A stretch of 23,565 nucleotides of DNA. It comes from Jaapia argillacea MUCL 33604. Its lineage: Eukaryota > Basidiomycota > Agaricomycetes > Jaapiales > Jaapiaceae. Below the pieces are notes generated by a model. That model saw only the letters and a program-made list of their open reading frames with translations. It did not search any database and was not told where the DNA came from. Shown piece after piece: positions 10,775-20,711 of this stretch. Each line of letters begins with the position of its first letter. Positions within the stretch are counted from its first letter, which is position 1. Made by a program: the position numbers and the translations under genes. The DNA is taken from contig KL197730.1 in assembly GCA_000697665.1 (NCBI GenBank), positions 622,713-646,277 of the forward strand, written 5' to 3'.

Positions 10775-11485
10775 AATGGAGTCTATGTTCTTTATTTCAA
10801 TCAAACATTCTTTTTTTTCTGATCATACAGTCAAAGTCATTTTGCGGTTAAATGGTTATGATTAAACAAATCTTGTATTCTTTACATATCGATCACAATT
10901 CACCATCGTCAATGTTTGTATATTTCACGTTATATTCACTCGATCACACATTCTATGTATACCTAGACATTATATTTATATTATTGTCAAATGTGAAGTT
11001 TGCTCACGTCCAGTATCAAGACAGGATTAAATATGGTATTTGATTGCTCACAAGCTCGCAATAAAATCCCAGGTTATTCCTTGTCTTGATTCAGGAAGTG
11101 AACAAATTTCACATTTGACGATAGTATATATATATAATGTCTGTCAATGTGAATATAGATATAATGCCAATCAATAGTTGTATCAACAAACACTGAAGAC
11201 TAATGACCATAATGACCATAGAGACTACTGAATGTATAGCTAACCTTTCAAACAACCTATCACTCTACTGTTGTACATATTGTAAACCAACCTGTCCTGG
11301 AAATGACATCCATGCATTCAACATATGATTCACGGATTACCACAATCACAGTTCATATACCAAGTTGCAGCTGCACATGCATGTATTCCACACATTGTAG
11401 TTTTTTTTTTAACATTGCCAAACACAATGAGAAGGACTGAATATACGAGTTTCATTCAATTCAACAAACAATTGGTATCAGAATC
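10775..11485. other. intergenic, holds one copy of the F-box downstream segment
   Basis: About 10965-11325 is a diverged direct copy of 13767-14085, the stretch lying beyond the 3' end of the second F-box gene. At 11275-11325 the minus strand still encodes FPGQVGLQYV, the same C-terminal peptide as that second gene. A fragment of F-box 3' coding sequence therefore survives here, past the apparent stop of the first F-box gene. The rest is AT-rich with no frame of note. Confidence 0.6.
10986..11119. repeat. foldback element, copy 1 (~134 bp)
   Basis: Long imperfect terminal inverted repeats: the left arm 10986-11025 begins GTCAAATGTGAAGTTTG, and the right arm 11079-11119 is its reverse complement with few mismatches. 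The ~53-bp loop includes GCTCACAAGCTCGC. It is AT-flanked, with a TATATATATATAA tract just after. The form is that of a MITE or foldback. No convincing target duplication was seen. Confidence 0.75.
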
Positions 11486-13232
11486 TTACTCCAAGTCTAC
11501 ATGAATCCTCTGACCACCGCAAATCAATAAATACTCGTCAATAACAAATCTTCCTAATGTGGGCATCTCTTTGTGATAAACATCATGAATCTTGGCAACA
11601 CCCATTCCATACATGTTGCTGTTATTGCTACCCAAAACAACCAAACTCTCCAGTAAGGGAAGCTGCGTCAGATGCAGAAGTGCTGCCATAATCCACTCCT
11701 AGAGTCTATTCAATTTAGAATGTCCATTTACCTCACGAGTAATTGTCGCATTGCCAAAACGTGGCCGCAAGATTTCCAGTGAATGTAATCGAGGGAATGT
11801 AGCAACAACAAGTACTACATCGCCCAGGAATCTTGGACAATTTACTCCATGATCAAATGAAGTATATGCAAAATGCACAAGTTCTTGAGCCGTGGTGGTA
11901 GGTATATCGGAGAATGCAATTTGAGTGTCGTAAGGGGGATGAAATGGAAGACAGACATCATAATCATCAAATCGGCCCTTGGGAGATAAACTGGAGGGTA
12001 TCGAAATTGCATTGACTCCTGGTGATACACAAATTGTTGCAAGGAGTTGGGTGGGGGCTGTCAGATGCTTCAGATAGATGAGGACAGGAAATGAGGGCAT
12101 GCTGAGTGTGTAAACGGGAGATTTGCCTATGGAAAGAGTGTGAATCCAAGGACATGATTCAAGTATGCTGATGAAGCTTGTGAAATTGACAATTTCTGTG
12201 ACTTCGAGTTTCTTCAGCTGCAGTATTACCCCTGTAATACCACTCAAATAACCTTCCACAAGTCTCCATGGAATCACTAGCTTTGTGATTGACAGCTCCT
12301 GCAGATATGTCCAAGGTACAAGTGGAAGATATCGACCAAAATCAACGGAATCCTTGTCAAGTTGCACCTCAGGATCTTCGTTGCTTGGATAAGTAGAACC
12401 AATGCGAAAGCTACGAAGACTTTGAGGAAAGTCTGTCAATTGACAGTTTGTCGGGATGTGTCCAAATGCAACACAATGCATGGTGTCTGATGAACTGTAT
12501 AAAGATAGAAAAATGTTAAATTCTCAAGCAATATAATTTCTGTTCTATGAAAGCATTTGACACTCACCATCCCATCCAAAAGGTAACCCAGATTTCCAAC
12601 TGTCAAAGACATTGAAATGATGATAATCCCTTCAATAACCTCTAAATTGTTTTTGGGGGGATATCGATTAATAGGAGGGTTTCCAGCTTTCCCATTCGAT
12701 CAAACCAGGGTAGTACCTGCTGATCAAGACAACTGGTTTTGAAACCCCACCCAATCAATGCCAGGCACCTACATTCTTCCACCTTATAACCCATCAACCT
12801 CTTCTGCATCAACTTTTTGTCACCATCTCGGAGAGGATAACTAGGTATTCCCCCAAATTCCCACACAAGAAACTTGTATGATAAAGGTAAGACCATATTG
12901 CAGAAGGCCTTATTGACCCACAGCAACAACTGGATCGCAGGAAGCACAATTAGAGTGTTTGGAGAATGATCTATATCTCCATCCACTGCTAAATTGAAAC
13001 TATCCTGCACTGTGTAGGTCACAATATCAAGCCATATTTCATTGGGAGCCCCTGACCAACACATCAACTCAATGGAAAACGTAAAACAGAATTATGACTT
13101 ACATTTGAAATAAGAAATTGTTTCATGTGCATCTGAAATATCGCAACGGAACTCCTCGTGAGAAGGTAAGTGACTTTCATAGGGTATTGCATTTGAAGAT
13201 GGCACAAATCATAGAGCGTATCTCATAGTCAT
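11486..13232 (-). pseudogene. F-box/LRR protein, frame broken
   Basis: Exons traced: 13232-13103, 13051-12568, 12486-11732 and 11698-11486 (TAA). The N-terminus (MTMRYAL, then SHEEFRCDISDAHE) leads into an F-box-like start (APNEIWLDIV, then LLLWVNKAFCNMVLPLSYKFLV). Leucine-rich segments follow (LQELSITKLVIPW, LKKLEVTEIVNF, LHSLEILRPRF). Such proteins are substrate receptors of SCF ubiquitin ligases. Defects: TGA at 13211-13209; a one-base excess in the C6A5 run at about 12650-12660, after which the natural frame (DYHHFNVFDSWKSGLPFGW) is out of step; and TGA at 12634-12632. The last intron is only 33 nt with an in-frame TAG, so it may not be an intron. The coding sequence may once have reached 11275, where a matching C-terminal peptide survives. 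A 5'-truncated relative lies upstream. Confidence 0.75.
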
Positions 13233-14036
13233 TGCTAGTAAGTTTAGGGTATGAGGTGTTGCTTAGATATCGAAGACTATATGAAGTCAATAATCAGATG
13301 TGAAGAAGTGACCAAAATGGCAGGGATTGAAATTCATCGTCGGCATTTCTCACGATCAGAATCAAAGAGATAACACTTGCTGTTGGTCACAGGTCTCTGA
13401 GATCCCTCCCGAATCGAAAATTTGGTTGTCATGGGGCCAACATTTCAAAAATTGCTCAAGTGCATTTCTAGGCTCGGTTTTGGCGCTTTCAGGACTGTTT
13501 CATGCCACTTTCGTGCTAACTGGGCTCGTTGCTACTGATAGCATTGTGCTAAAGTGGTATAACATTGAAAAAATACAAATTTTGCCCACTGAGTGCCAAA
13601 ATGACAAATTGAAACATCGTGGTCACAGGTCACAAGCCCAGCTGAAGTGATCGAAATGGTACAGTAAGTATTGGTGTATATTGTAGAATGTGTCTCAAAA
13701 ACCAAGACTGCATGGAGTTCGTAAAATGGTATCAGCACTAATCAAACTTCATTGACTATAATATACCTGAACATTCTATTTATATTCTTGTCAAATCTGA
13801 AATTTGTTCACAACCAGTATCAAGACAGCATTAAATCCAGCATTTAATTGCTCGCAAGCTCGCAAAAAAATCCCTGAATATTCCTTGTCTTGATACTAGA
13901 AGTGAACAAATTTCACATGTGACGAGAATATATATATAATGCCTATCAATACTTGCATCAACAAACATTGACAACTAATGACCATAGAGGCTACTGAACT
14001 GCTAGCCAACCTTTCAAACATCCTATTACTCCACTG
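13233..14036. other. intergenic between the two F-box genes
   Basis: 13240-13740 holds no gene I can support; a plus frame at 13327-13650 has no protein character. At 13653-13666 is a lone GAAATGGTACAG followed by TA, matching one end of the MITE at 15690-15839, but no partner end was found. 13767-14036 is the second copy of the F-box downstream segment (compare 10965-11325). Confidence 0.5.
13790..13923. repeat. foldback element, copy 2 (~134 bp)
   Basis: Arms 13790-13828 and 13883-13923 are inverted copies (GTCAAATCTGAAATTTGTTC and its reverse complement with a few differences). The loop again contains GCTCGCAAGCTCGC. It occupies the same place relative to neighbouring sequence as the copy at 10986-11119, so it was copied with the segment, not inserted separately. 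Confidence 0.75.
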
Positions 14037-15036
14037 TTATACATATTGCAAACCAACCTGTCCTGGAAATGACTTCCATACATCTACTCCTTGAGGATCT
14101 ACAAGACTATCTTCAGGATAAACTGAACCTGGATTTATGCTCCACACCAGTTCGCGTCCATTCCGATGCCACACCATGTGATTGATAACCATCAACTTCA
14201 ATGTCGGATATTCTTGAAACACCTCCACGATCATGTTCTGAACTTGAGAAGGGGGTTGCGATATGTAAATGCGATCTTCAATCCTGAATAATGAATTTAT
14301 GAAGAGTCCTGTGATCTGCAACGAGTGTATGCCTTCAATTCCATATTGATTGAATGGAAGCAACATCGCCATGACCCAGTCCTGCAGTACTAATGTTAAT
14401 ATTGGTGAAACACATGTTAAAATTAGCTGACCTCGATAATATCACTTGTGAATTGGAATAGGTACCATCAACTATGTCCACACTAATCTCTTCCAACTCA
14501 ACACATTGTTCCATAACCTCGATGATAATGTGTGGCAAAGTGCCTGGCTGGTCAATCCAAAATCCAATTGACTTCAACCCATGTGGAATAATGTCGATAA
14601 ATGGTGGATCGGATGAAGGAAGCAATGCTCCAAGGGACAACGATGATTGAATAAATCCCTGCAATTGCATCATCTTCAATGATCGCCCATCTAGGAACCA
14701 CGAAATCAAGTCTATGGGCCCATCCAAATACTCCAACTGTGGAAGCAATGTCAGATCCAGGTTTTTTGGCTCAGGTGGTTCGCCAAATACCACAGTCAAA
14801 GCAATCAACTGTGGAAGATGCTTCAACACAGGTACCATGATTGTCCAGTTGGTGACTTCGTTCACTGACAACTTCGTCAGACTCCGCAAGAATGATCCAC
14901 CGGTGTCGAGATGTGCTTTGAGTGCTCTGACATTGAAACCGTAATGCCAGGGCTCGTGATACCTATCCACGATTGTCATAGGTGCTCTGAGTTCCAAACC
15001 TTTTTTCCTGATGCAAGATGGTGGAGGACAACTGTC
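14037..15036 (-). pseudogene. LRR-type F-box relative lacking its N-terminal half
   Basis: Exon 15036-14446 follows a TATAG acceptor and joins 14381-14037 (TAA) through a GTGATA donor, giving about 311 codons in one frame with no internal stop. The first exon carries Leu-rich repeats (LRSLTKLSVNEVTNW, LPQLIALTVVFGEPP, LPQLEYLDGP, LKMMQLQGF). The second begins DWVMAMLL, the counterpart of EWIMAALL in the gene at 11486, and ends FPGQVGLQYV. The F-box exons are missing: the sequence beyond 15036 is a non-coding duplication. So this is a 5'-truncated paralogue. It could still be expressed from an internal start, but without an F-box it would not join an SCF complex. Confidence 0.72.
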
Positions 15037-15625
15037 CTATAAATGATTGAGCTACCAACCCTTAGGGATAGAAGCATCTCAAGTACTCAAAGTCTAACTC
15101 AGAGTAGTTGTAAGAACACATACCTCAGTCTAGTATGCCCCACAAATCAGCCAAGCAATTTATAAAAGTGGATCCAAATAATCTAAGAACATACTAAGAC
15201 AATGAAAGTTACCGGATGTCACGATCGAGTCATGTAGCACTATCTATTCAAATCAGAGTTCACCTTACATAACCAAGAGAAGCCTCAGCCACCCGTTTCC
15301 ATATAAGGACTCAGCAACTGATCTTTCTTAACTACAAATCAAACCATGTGATGTTTGCTCAATGAGGCAACTGTGGCTGAAGCAATGCAAAATGGTGTAT
15401 AACTGTGCTTGAGCCATCGAATAATCCACTGCGGCCCAAAAACATTTACCTTTCAGCCATAAAATTCCAGGGCTCTTGTAGAGTGTTCATGCTCGTAATT
15501 AAGTAGTTTGTCCAAACCCTATACCCCGTTTTCCAGTGTTTATGTAGAGTTTCTACAAGTCATAGCGACTTTCACAGTCAGACTCCTCACGGATTTATAT
15601 GAGGACAATATTGTCATGTATTAGA
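15030..15625. repeat. tandem duplication, unit A
   Basis: About 590 bp that recurs at about 15635-16375. Landmarks in order are ACTCAGAGTAGTTGTAA, AAGTTACCGGA, TGTAGCACTA, TTTCCATATAAGGA, TGTTTGCTCAAT, AACTGTGGCT and ACTCTTGTA-like words. It begins at the broken 5' edge of the truncated F-box gene. No frame is conserved between the units, so it is probably non-coding or long decayed. Confidence 0.7.
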
Positions 15626-15634
15626 GTAAATTAT

Positions 15635-16375
15635 TACCTACTATGTGTGACTGCACTACCGTTCCTTGAGTGTAGAATTATCCAAAGTACTGTACCATTT
15701 CAACCAAACCGGTGCAATTGTAGATTTTTTGCCACTTTCTGAGAGCTCAGAAAATCGGAAAAATCGAGAAAATATTATTTCGACTGTGGGCGAAAATCTC
15801 CTGTGATGTGTGACCACTGCTTTGGTTGAAACGGTACAGTATCCAATGTCTGACTCAAAGTAGTTGTAATAATACTTACTTCGCTCCAGCACGCTTCGCA
15901 GAATGTCACATAACTTACAAAACCAGATCCAAGTACATTAGGAGTATACTAAAACGATGCAAGTTACCGGAAGTTGTGAGGAATCGTGTAGCACTACCTA
16001 TTCAAGTCCGAGCACACCCCAAATGACCAGAAGAACGTCTCAACCACACATTTCCATATAAGGAAGGTTCAGCCACTCACCTTCCTTAAACAGAAGTCAC
16101 AGCACACAATGTTTGCTCAATACAGGAACTGTGGCTAAAGCTTCGTGAGGCGCTGCCTCACACTCTCTGAGCCACTTGGGGATACACAGCATGCCTGGAC
16201 TTGCTCCTCTTAATTCCATGATATTCTAGGACTCTTGTAAAATGTTCCTACTCATACTTTAGCTGCTTACTCGGTCTGTATAACCGATTTTCTGGTCTTT
16301 CTGTAGCATTCTATGAGTTACTGCCTCAAGTACATATAAATACCTGTCTGTACAAAGCTGTAGAGTACCATTCAA
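15635..16375. repeat. tandem duplication, unit B with MITE insertion
   Basis: Second copy of unit A in direct orientation, roughly 70-80% similar by eye, lengthened by the 150-bp element at 15690-15839. The match resumes on both sides of that element. The MITE is therefore younger than the duplication. Confidence 0.7.
15690..15839. mobile_element. 150-bp MITE with TA target duplication
   Basis: Terminal inverted repeats of 19 bp match at 18 positions: CTGTACCATTTCAACCAAA at 15690-15708 and the reverse complement of CTGTACCGTTTCAACCAAA at 15821-15839. TA flanks both ends (15688-15689, 15840-15841). Size, inverted repeats and TA duplication fit a non-autonomous Tc1/mariner-type element. Unit A of the surrounding duplication shows the empty site: a single TA in the matching position (about 15084). 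Confidence 0.9.
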
Positions 16376-17165
16376 TTTGCATACCAGCCACCACTATCTT
16401 GTGAAATTTATGAGAGTAGCCTACACACCTTGATCAACCAACTAAAATGATTCCTGACTAACTATGTACAGTATTAGTTTGGAATCCTAGTAGTCCTATG
16501 TATTAGACTGTGCATACAGCACCGGCATACGTATCAGATATCTCCCAGACATTGCAGTATCTTTCAGCTGTCATTGTAAACATTTGAGTAAGTATGTGAA
16601 GTCTATTCTGTCTGGTTGGTTCTCCCAATTGGAAATTTCACTGAAATCTCCAAAAATCAAAGATTTATTCCTACGCTTGCTCCACTTGCTTGGAATATAT
16701 TATCTGTTAGCTCAGGTAATTTTTCTATCGCCTATTGCAGTATCCACCGCTTCTTATATCTAGTCTATCTACTTGAAACCCCTGTTCCATACCCATTGTA
16801 ATATCTATAAAGTAAGGAAGAATCCAGAGATTATACTACTCCTCAATTGCAATATCACACTATAAACAAGCTCACAACATCCAACACCACATATATTTCT
16901 CCCAGGGCAGCATTCAACTCTCATAAATGCGGACACTATACAAAAACTGAGGAAGGCAACCAATTGTACAACATTTACTGGAGCACCTGATACCAAATCA
17001 GAAGACAGAGTCCTGAATACTAGTTAAAACAACCAATGTAATCTCTGTCATGATACACATCTCGTGAGGAACATCAAACTCATGATGAATCCTCAAAGCC
17101 ACATAATTTTCATCCAGTTCCTCCTTGTTCTCATAGATAGGAACATATGCATCCCAACGCTTTTC
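16376..17165. other. AT-rich stretch, no secure gene
   Basis: Small frames at 16616-16801 (plus) and 16805-16996 (minus) have no recognisable features. The part next to 17165 may be decayed 3' sequence of the minus-strand gene starting at 17653: that gene's frame continues with protein-like sequence (EKRWDAYVPIYENKEEL) to about 17070 after its TGA. Cys-rich words further left (CCPGRNICGVGCC on the minus strand) may be remnants too, but I could not join them. Confidence 0.4.
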
Positions 17166-17653
17166 TCAACCACCATTGTGACACCTTCCAGTGAAAGCAA
17201 TGCCTTTGCAATGACAACAAGGATTACCATGAGTTCCAGCCTAAAATAACAGTCAATAACAAGCACAACAGCATTTTTGTTCAAAAAGAAATACCTCGTT
17301 AGTGCAGTGAACCCCGTAAACATATACAGCCCCATCAACTTTGTCGGGAAGTAGGAAACTACTGTTGAAATCCAAGATGGTGGAGGAGAAATGTAAGGTG
17401 AGTAGAAGATCAGATGGCTGAAGATCATCTAAAGGCACATCTAAAATCCCATTTTCATTCTCCTCATCATCTGGAGATGCATTCCAAGAAATCTATGGAG
17501 ACAATCAATTGTATGATCTGTAAGACAGATACAAAGAACACATACAAGAATCTGATATTGAGTAAGTCGACGATAGGTGGGTGCAACAACAGCACTATCA
17601 AACATATCATCCAAATTCACAGCCAATCCAACTGGATTAGGTGGATGATCCAT
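17166..17653 (-). pseudogene. three-exon Cys-containing protein of unknown function, stopped by TGA
   Basis: Start ATG at 17653 in a good fungal context (AAGAACATGG). Exons 17653-17546, 17492-17295 and 17240-17166 are separated by 53- and 54-nt introns with GTATGT and GTATTT donors, both phase 0. The product is about 126 residues: an acidic first half, then VYVYGVHCTNE, then CCHCKGIAFTGRCHNGG, a small Cys/His cluster that could bind zinc. It ends at TGA (17168-17166). Beyond it the same frame continues for about 30 well-formed residues (EKRWDAYVPIYENKEELDEN), so TGA probably replaced CGA and the original protein was longer. No family is recognised. It diverges from the gene at 17993 across about 340 bp. 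Confidence 0.55.
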
Positions 17654-17992
17654 GTTCTTGCAAGTTACTGTTGAGAATGGGGAGTGAGAGCAAAGTATAT
17701 CACGAAATGAACGGCCACTCGAAGTGTTACCGGCGTGATGTGCACAGAAAATCAAAAGCGAGGCGACACACGGCAAAAATCAGTGATCCCGACTGAGTGT
17801 GGGAATGGACACCCTGACGTCAACAATATTAAAGAACGGTTGCACGCTCAATGTAATTGAAACCGTGAGACAAAGTCCATGAGAACTTTTGACACAGTAA
17901 GGTGTCGTGGCTCTGAACCAGGGAATAACGATTCTTTCCTCATACCTCGGGAATCATAATTCGCTTTTCAAGTCTATTCTGCTATATTCACT
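17654..17992. promoter_or_regulatory. divergent promoter region with a TGACGTCA palindrome
   Basis: About 340 bp between two diverging starts (17653 minus, 17993 plus). A perfect TGACGTCA octamer at 17815-17822 is the classical CRE bound by CREB/ATF-type bZIP factors, which fungi have. The stretch before the plus-strand ATG is pyrimidine-rich (TTCTTTCCTC at about 17932, TCTGCTATATTCACT before the ATG), typical of fungal transcription starts. Regulation by a bZIP factor is inference. Confidence 0.4.
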
Positions 17993-18382
17993 ATGGATCT
18001 TGCCACACAACAACTCAAAAAGGCAAAACAGGATCGAAAAAATGCAAAAGCTAGGGCTAAGCATGCTAGCCAATCTGGAGCTCAAATCACCAATTCTCTT
18101 CACTCTTTTGGAGCTTCTCAGAGTCTCATGGATGGTACTCCAAGGCTACAAAGTGCTACAGAATTTGGGAAGGTTGATCAGCCTGCTAGAGGCAGAGCTG
18201 TTTCATCAGTTGGTAAGTGATTTACTTGACTACATATCCTGCCCTATCATAATAGCCTAGGATTAGGATTCTCTCCCCAGCAAATACAGAGTGATGAAGG
18301 TGAGTAGAAAACCAGAATTTAACACTAAATCTTATTTGGTTTAATTTAGCAATGAATATATCACCTGATCAAAGGCAAGTGA
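17993..18382 (+). pseudogene. 5' part of an unknown gene, cut by transposon sequence
   Basis: Exons 17993-18212, 18261-18299 and 18350 onward join in frame across 48- and 50-nt introns (GTAAGT and GTGAGT donors). The product starts with a charged, helix-like, coiled-coil-type segment rich in Lys and Ala (MDLATQQLKKAKQDRKNAKA), then a Ser/Gln-rich stretch. From about 18383 the sequence is Copia integrase in another frame. The gene's own frame runs into that and stops at about 18440, so only ~115 residues are native. The rest of the gene is not seen in the window. Function unknown. Confidence 0.5.
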
Positions 18383-18757
18383 GCAGTGATAACCACAGCC
18401 CCGTATTCACCTCAGCAAAATGGGATCACAGAACAACTCAATAAGACTCTGATGTCTATGGTTAGGGCCATGCTTTACGGAGCTGGTCTACCCAAGTTTC
18501 TCTGGGGAGAAGCTCTGGCATACGCGTGCTACATCAGAAACTGAGTCCCTACCCATGCATTGAAAGATATCACACCTGAGGAAGTGTTCTTTGGTCCTGA
18601 TTGAAAGCAAGACTTGTCGATCTTACACGAATCCGGTTCTGAGTGTTGGGTCCTTGACCAATCAGGTAAGTGTGAGAAGCTTGATCTGAAATCTCACAAA
18701 TTCATTTTTGTTGGGATGGCTGAGGGCTCAAGTCAAAGAACTAACACAAATCTTTAG
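18383..18757 (+). mobile_element. Copia-type integrase fragment (decayed)
   Basis: The frame reads TTAPYSPQQNGITEQLNKTL, then the integrase C-terminal core (FLWGEALAYACYIRN) and on to SECWVLDQSGKCEKLDLKSH and KFIFVG. This is the highly conserved end of the rve integrase domain of Ty1/Copia polyproteins. TGA stops interrupt at 18542-18544 (after YIRN, where relatives have Arg, as in NRVPT) and 18602-18604; TAG follows at 18755. No gag, protease, reverse transcriptase or LTR is present next to it, so this is a piece of pol only. The same frame stays usable into the Helitron sequence that follows. Confidence 0.85.
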
Positions 18758-20518
18758 GAATTGAGGAAATCTGCTGGGAGTCCAACTAGGCCCCATGCAC
18801 TTGAGCCTTCATTAAATAGATCTCCATCTGAGCCTAATGATGAGGCACTTGCCAGACACTTATTTCATGATGAAATTGAAGCTGCAGGAGATGATTTTGA
18901 TGATCCATTTATGTCATCAGCCCATAGGCTGACTCATGACAACCCTGCATCAGATGATATCTATGGCCCTCCTGAAGAAGAATTAGAGGAGGCTTCACAT
19001 TCTCAAATTGATAGACTATTTAATGATAGAACACAGGAGGGCTATCCTTCTCAGGAGAATAGAGATCATCAGGGTCTACCTTCTCCCCAGTATAATGAAC
19101 CTTCTCAACAACAGGATTTACCTTCTCCATCTGAGCATAGACACCCTTGAAGCCCACCAATGCCTCCTCCTGCAAGAATATCAGGGGGGGCTCGTTATCA
19201 ACTATCTAGAGCACGAAATATGACTACCATACGAGAAGATGATGCACATCCTGGACAATGAAAATGTCTTAAATGTAGACATTGGGTTCCTTTGGCTCTG
19301 TTTCAGAGGGAAAATGCCAGTTGCACCCCCTGTCTCACAATCCAGCATCAGAGAAGACAAGCTGCTGCTGCTGTTGTTGTACCAGATATACATTCTGAAA
19401 GCCAAAATGAAGGGCCTACCAATGAGAGTCAAGAACACCCAAATATAAATGATGCTACTAATGGAGCACAAGGCCAGCCAGCAGCAGCTGTGATTGATCC
19501 TTTGCAAATGCCTGCAATTACAGAGTTACAAAAACAGCAGTTAGCTTCCTTTCATGAAAAGGCAATGAAGATTGAGATGGAGTCATGTGATGGCTGCAAT
19601 GAAGAATGGTTTGATCTTGGGGTATCTGAGAAAGGAGGAAATCAGTTGTGTAAAAATTGTCATTCAAATAATAAATTTCAGGCCTCAAATAATATGGATC
19701 CTGGACCTCGATGTCCTGATCTTCCAAAGCTAACTCAGATGGAAGAGATTCTCATTTCTCCTATTCATGCATTTCTACAAGTCTGGCAAATTTGTAGTGG
19801 ACAGTATAAATATGCAGGGCATTGCGTCAATTTTGCCAGGGAGAACTATACCTTGAATCAAAAGGTTCCTGCTTTACTTGACAATTGTGATATTATGATT
19901 GTTCATTGGGCAGGAACTGCACCTGATGGAGAAACCCAGCTTTTTGAAGATTTCCATGTGTGTAGAGCTGTTGTAGATACTTGGCTGACATATCCTCTTC
20001 ATAACCACCCAACATTCATATCAAGGCAATGCCAAATTGATGCAGAAGCATTAGCATCCTTACCTGAGAATGGATTGGTGAATGATCAACTCTGAACATT
20101 GACAACTCAAGAAGATGTGACACTGAGTGAAGATAATCTTGGCCCTCCTGAAGCTGAAGCAAATAATGGTCAACCAGACAACTCTGAGAATAATGGGCAG
20201 CCTTCTGGAGTAAATCAGGAACAGGTCCATGCTGCTTTGCACTCAAATGGCTTTGTTCCAAACCTACATACACAAGCAACTGAACTTGACCAACTTCAAG
20301 CAGCTGCACAAGCCATTGATGGACCTGTGCTTACTCTAGCAAATCCTGTCCTTAATTTTCCTGAAGTTCGTGGAACTCCTATCAATGAATATTCAGGCAG
20401 ACACATTGCAATTGATGCATTTCCCTCTCTTTTTCCAACTGAAAAAGCTGACTTTCATGAGACACGCCCACAGAAGGTATCTGAGTCTGATTACACTAAA
20501 CATTTGATGTGGTACAAA
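18758..20518 (+). mobile_element. Helitron Rep N-terminal part, interrupted
   Basis: One frame runs from about 18758 to 20518, broken only by TGA at 19148, 19259 and 20093. Order: an acidic, Pro/Ser-rich region (which might instead belong to the Copia piece); a Cys cluster at 19262-19345 (KCLKC...CTPC); a second Cys cluster (CDGCNEEWFDL...LCKNC) of the type found before Helitron Rep; a conserved block (ISPIHAFLQVWQICSGQYKYAGHCVNF); and the start of the Helitron-like replicase domain (PINEYSGRHI, AFPSLFPTEKADF, HLMWYK). The known next motif, DGRFARHPRFR-like, is absent, because the hAT end begins exactly after MWYK. The rolling-circle His and Tyr motifs and the helicase are missing. Each TGA fits a former CGA. 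Confidence 0.85.
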
Positions 20519-20711
20519 TAGTGTTGTGCATGGCCTGGCTTGGCCTGAAAGCCCTGGCTTTGGCTTGGCCTGAGAGAGCTTGGGCCCATTAGAATTGCGA
20601 GCCAGGCCCTAGGCTAGGGCTTGAGCTTGGCTTGGGCTTGGCTTGGGCTCAGGCTGGGGCTCAACCAAGGAAAAAAAAAATTTAGAATATTGTTGAGCAT
20701 GTATACATTAG
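20519..20711. mobile_element. hAT element 3' end with subterminal GGCTTGG repeats
   Basis: From TAGTGTTGTGCATGGCC onward there are about ten copies of GGCTTGG, GGCCTGG or their relatives in 140 bp, then an A-rich tract and the 3' flank of the transposase gene. This kind of end with repeated short motifs, where the transposase binds, is usual for hAT elements. The opposite end and the 8-bp target duplication lie outside the window. The boundary is placed where the Helitron protein motif stops. Confidence 0.7.

Noticed and set aside
12645-12662. CCCAAAA heptamer as a -1 ribosomal slippage site in the F-box gene
   Set aside because: The heptamer is in the right phase, but a -1 slip leads to a different frame from the one that continues the F-box protein. 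A base gain fits better.
13653-13666. Second copy of the MITE
   Set aside because: Only one end (GAAATGGTACAG with TA) is present; no matching opposite end upstream or downstream.
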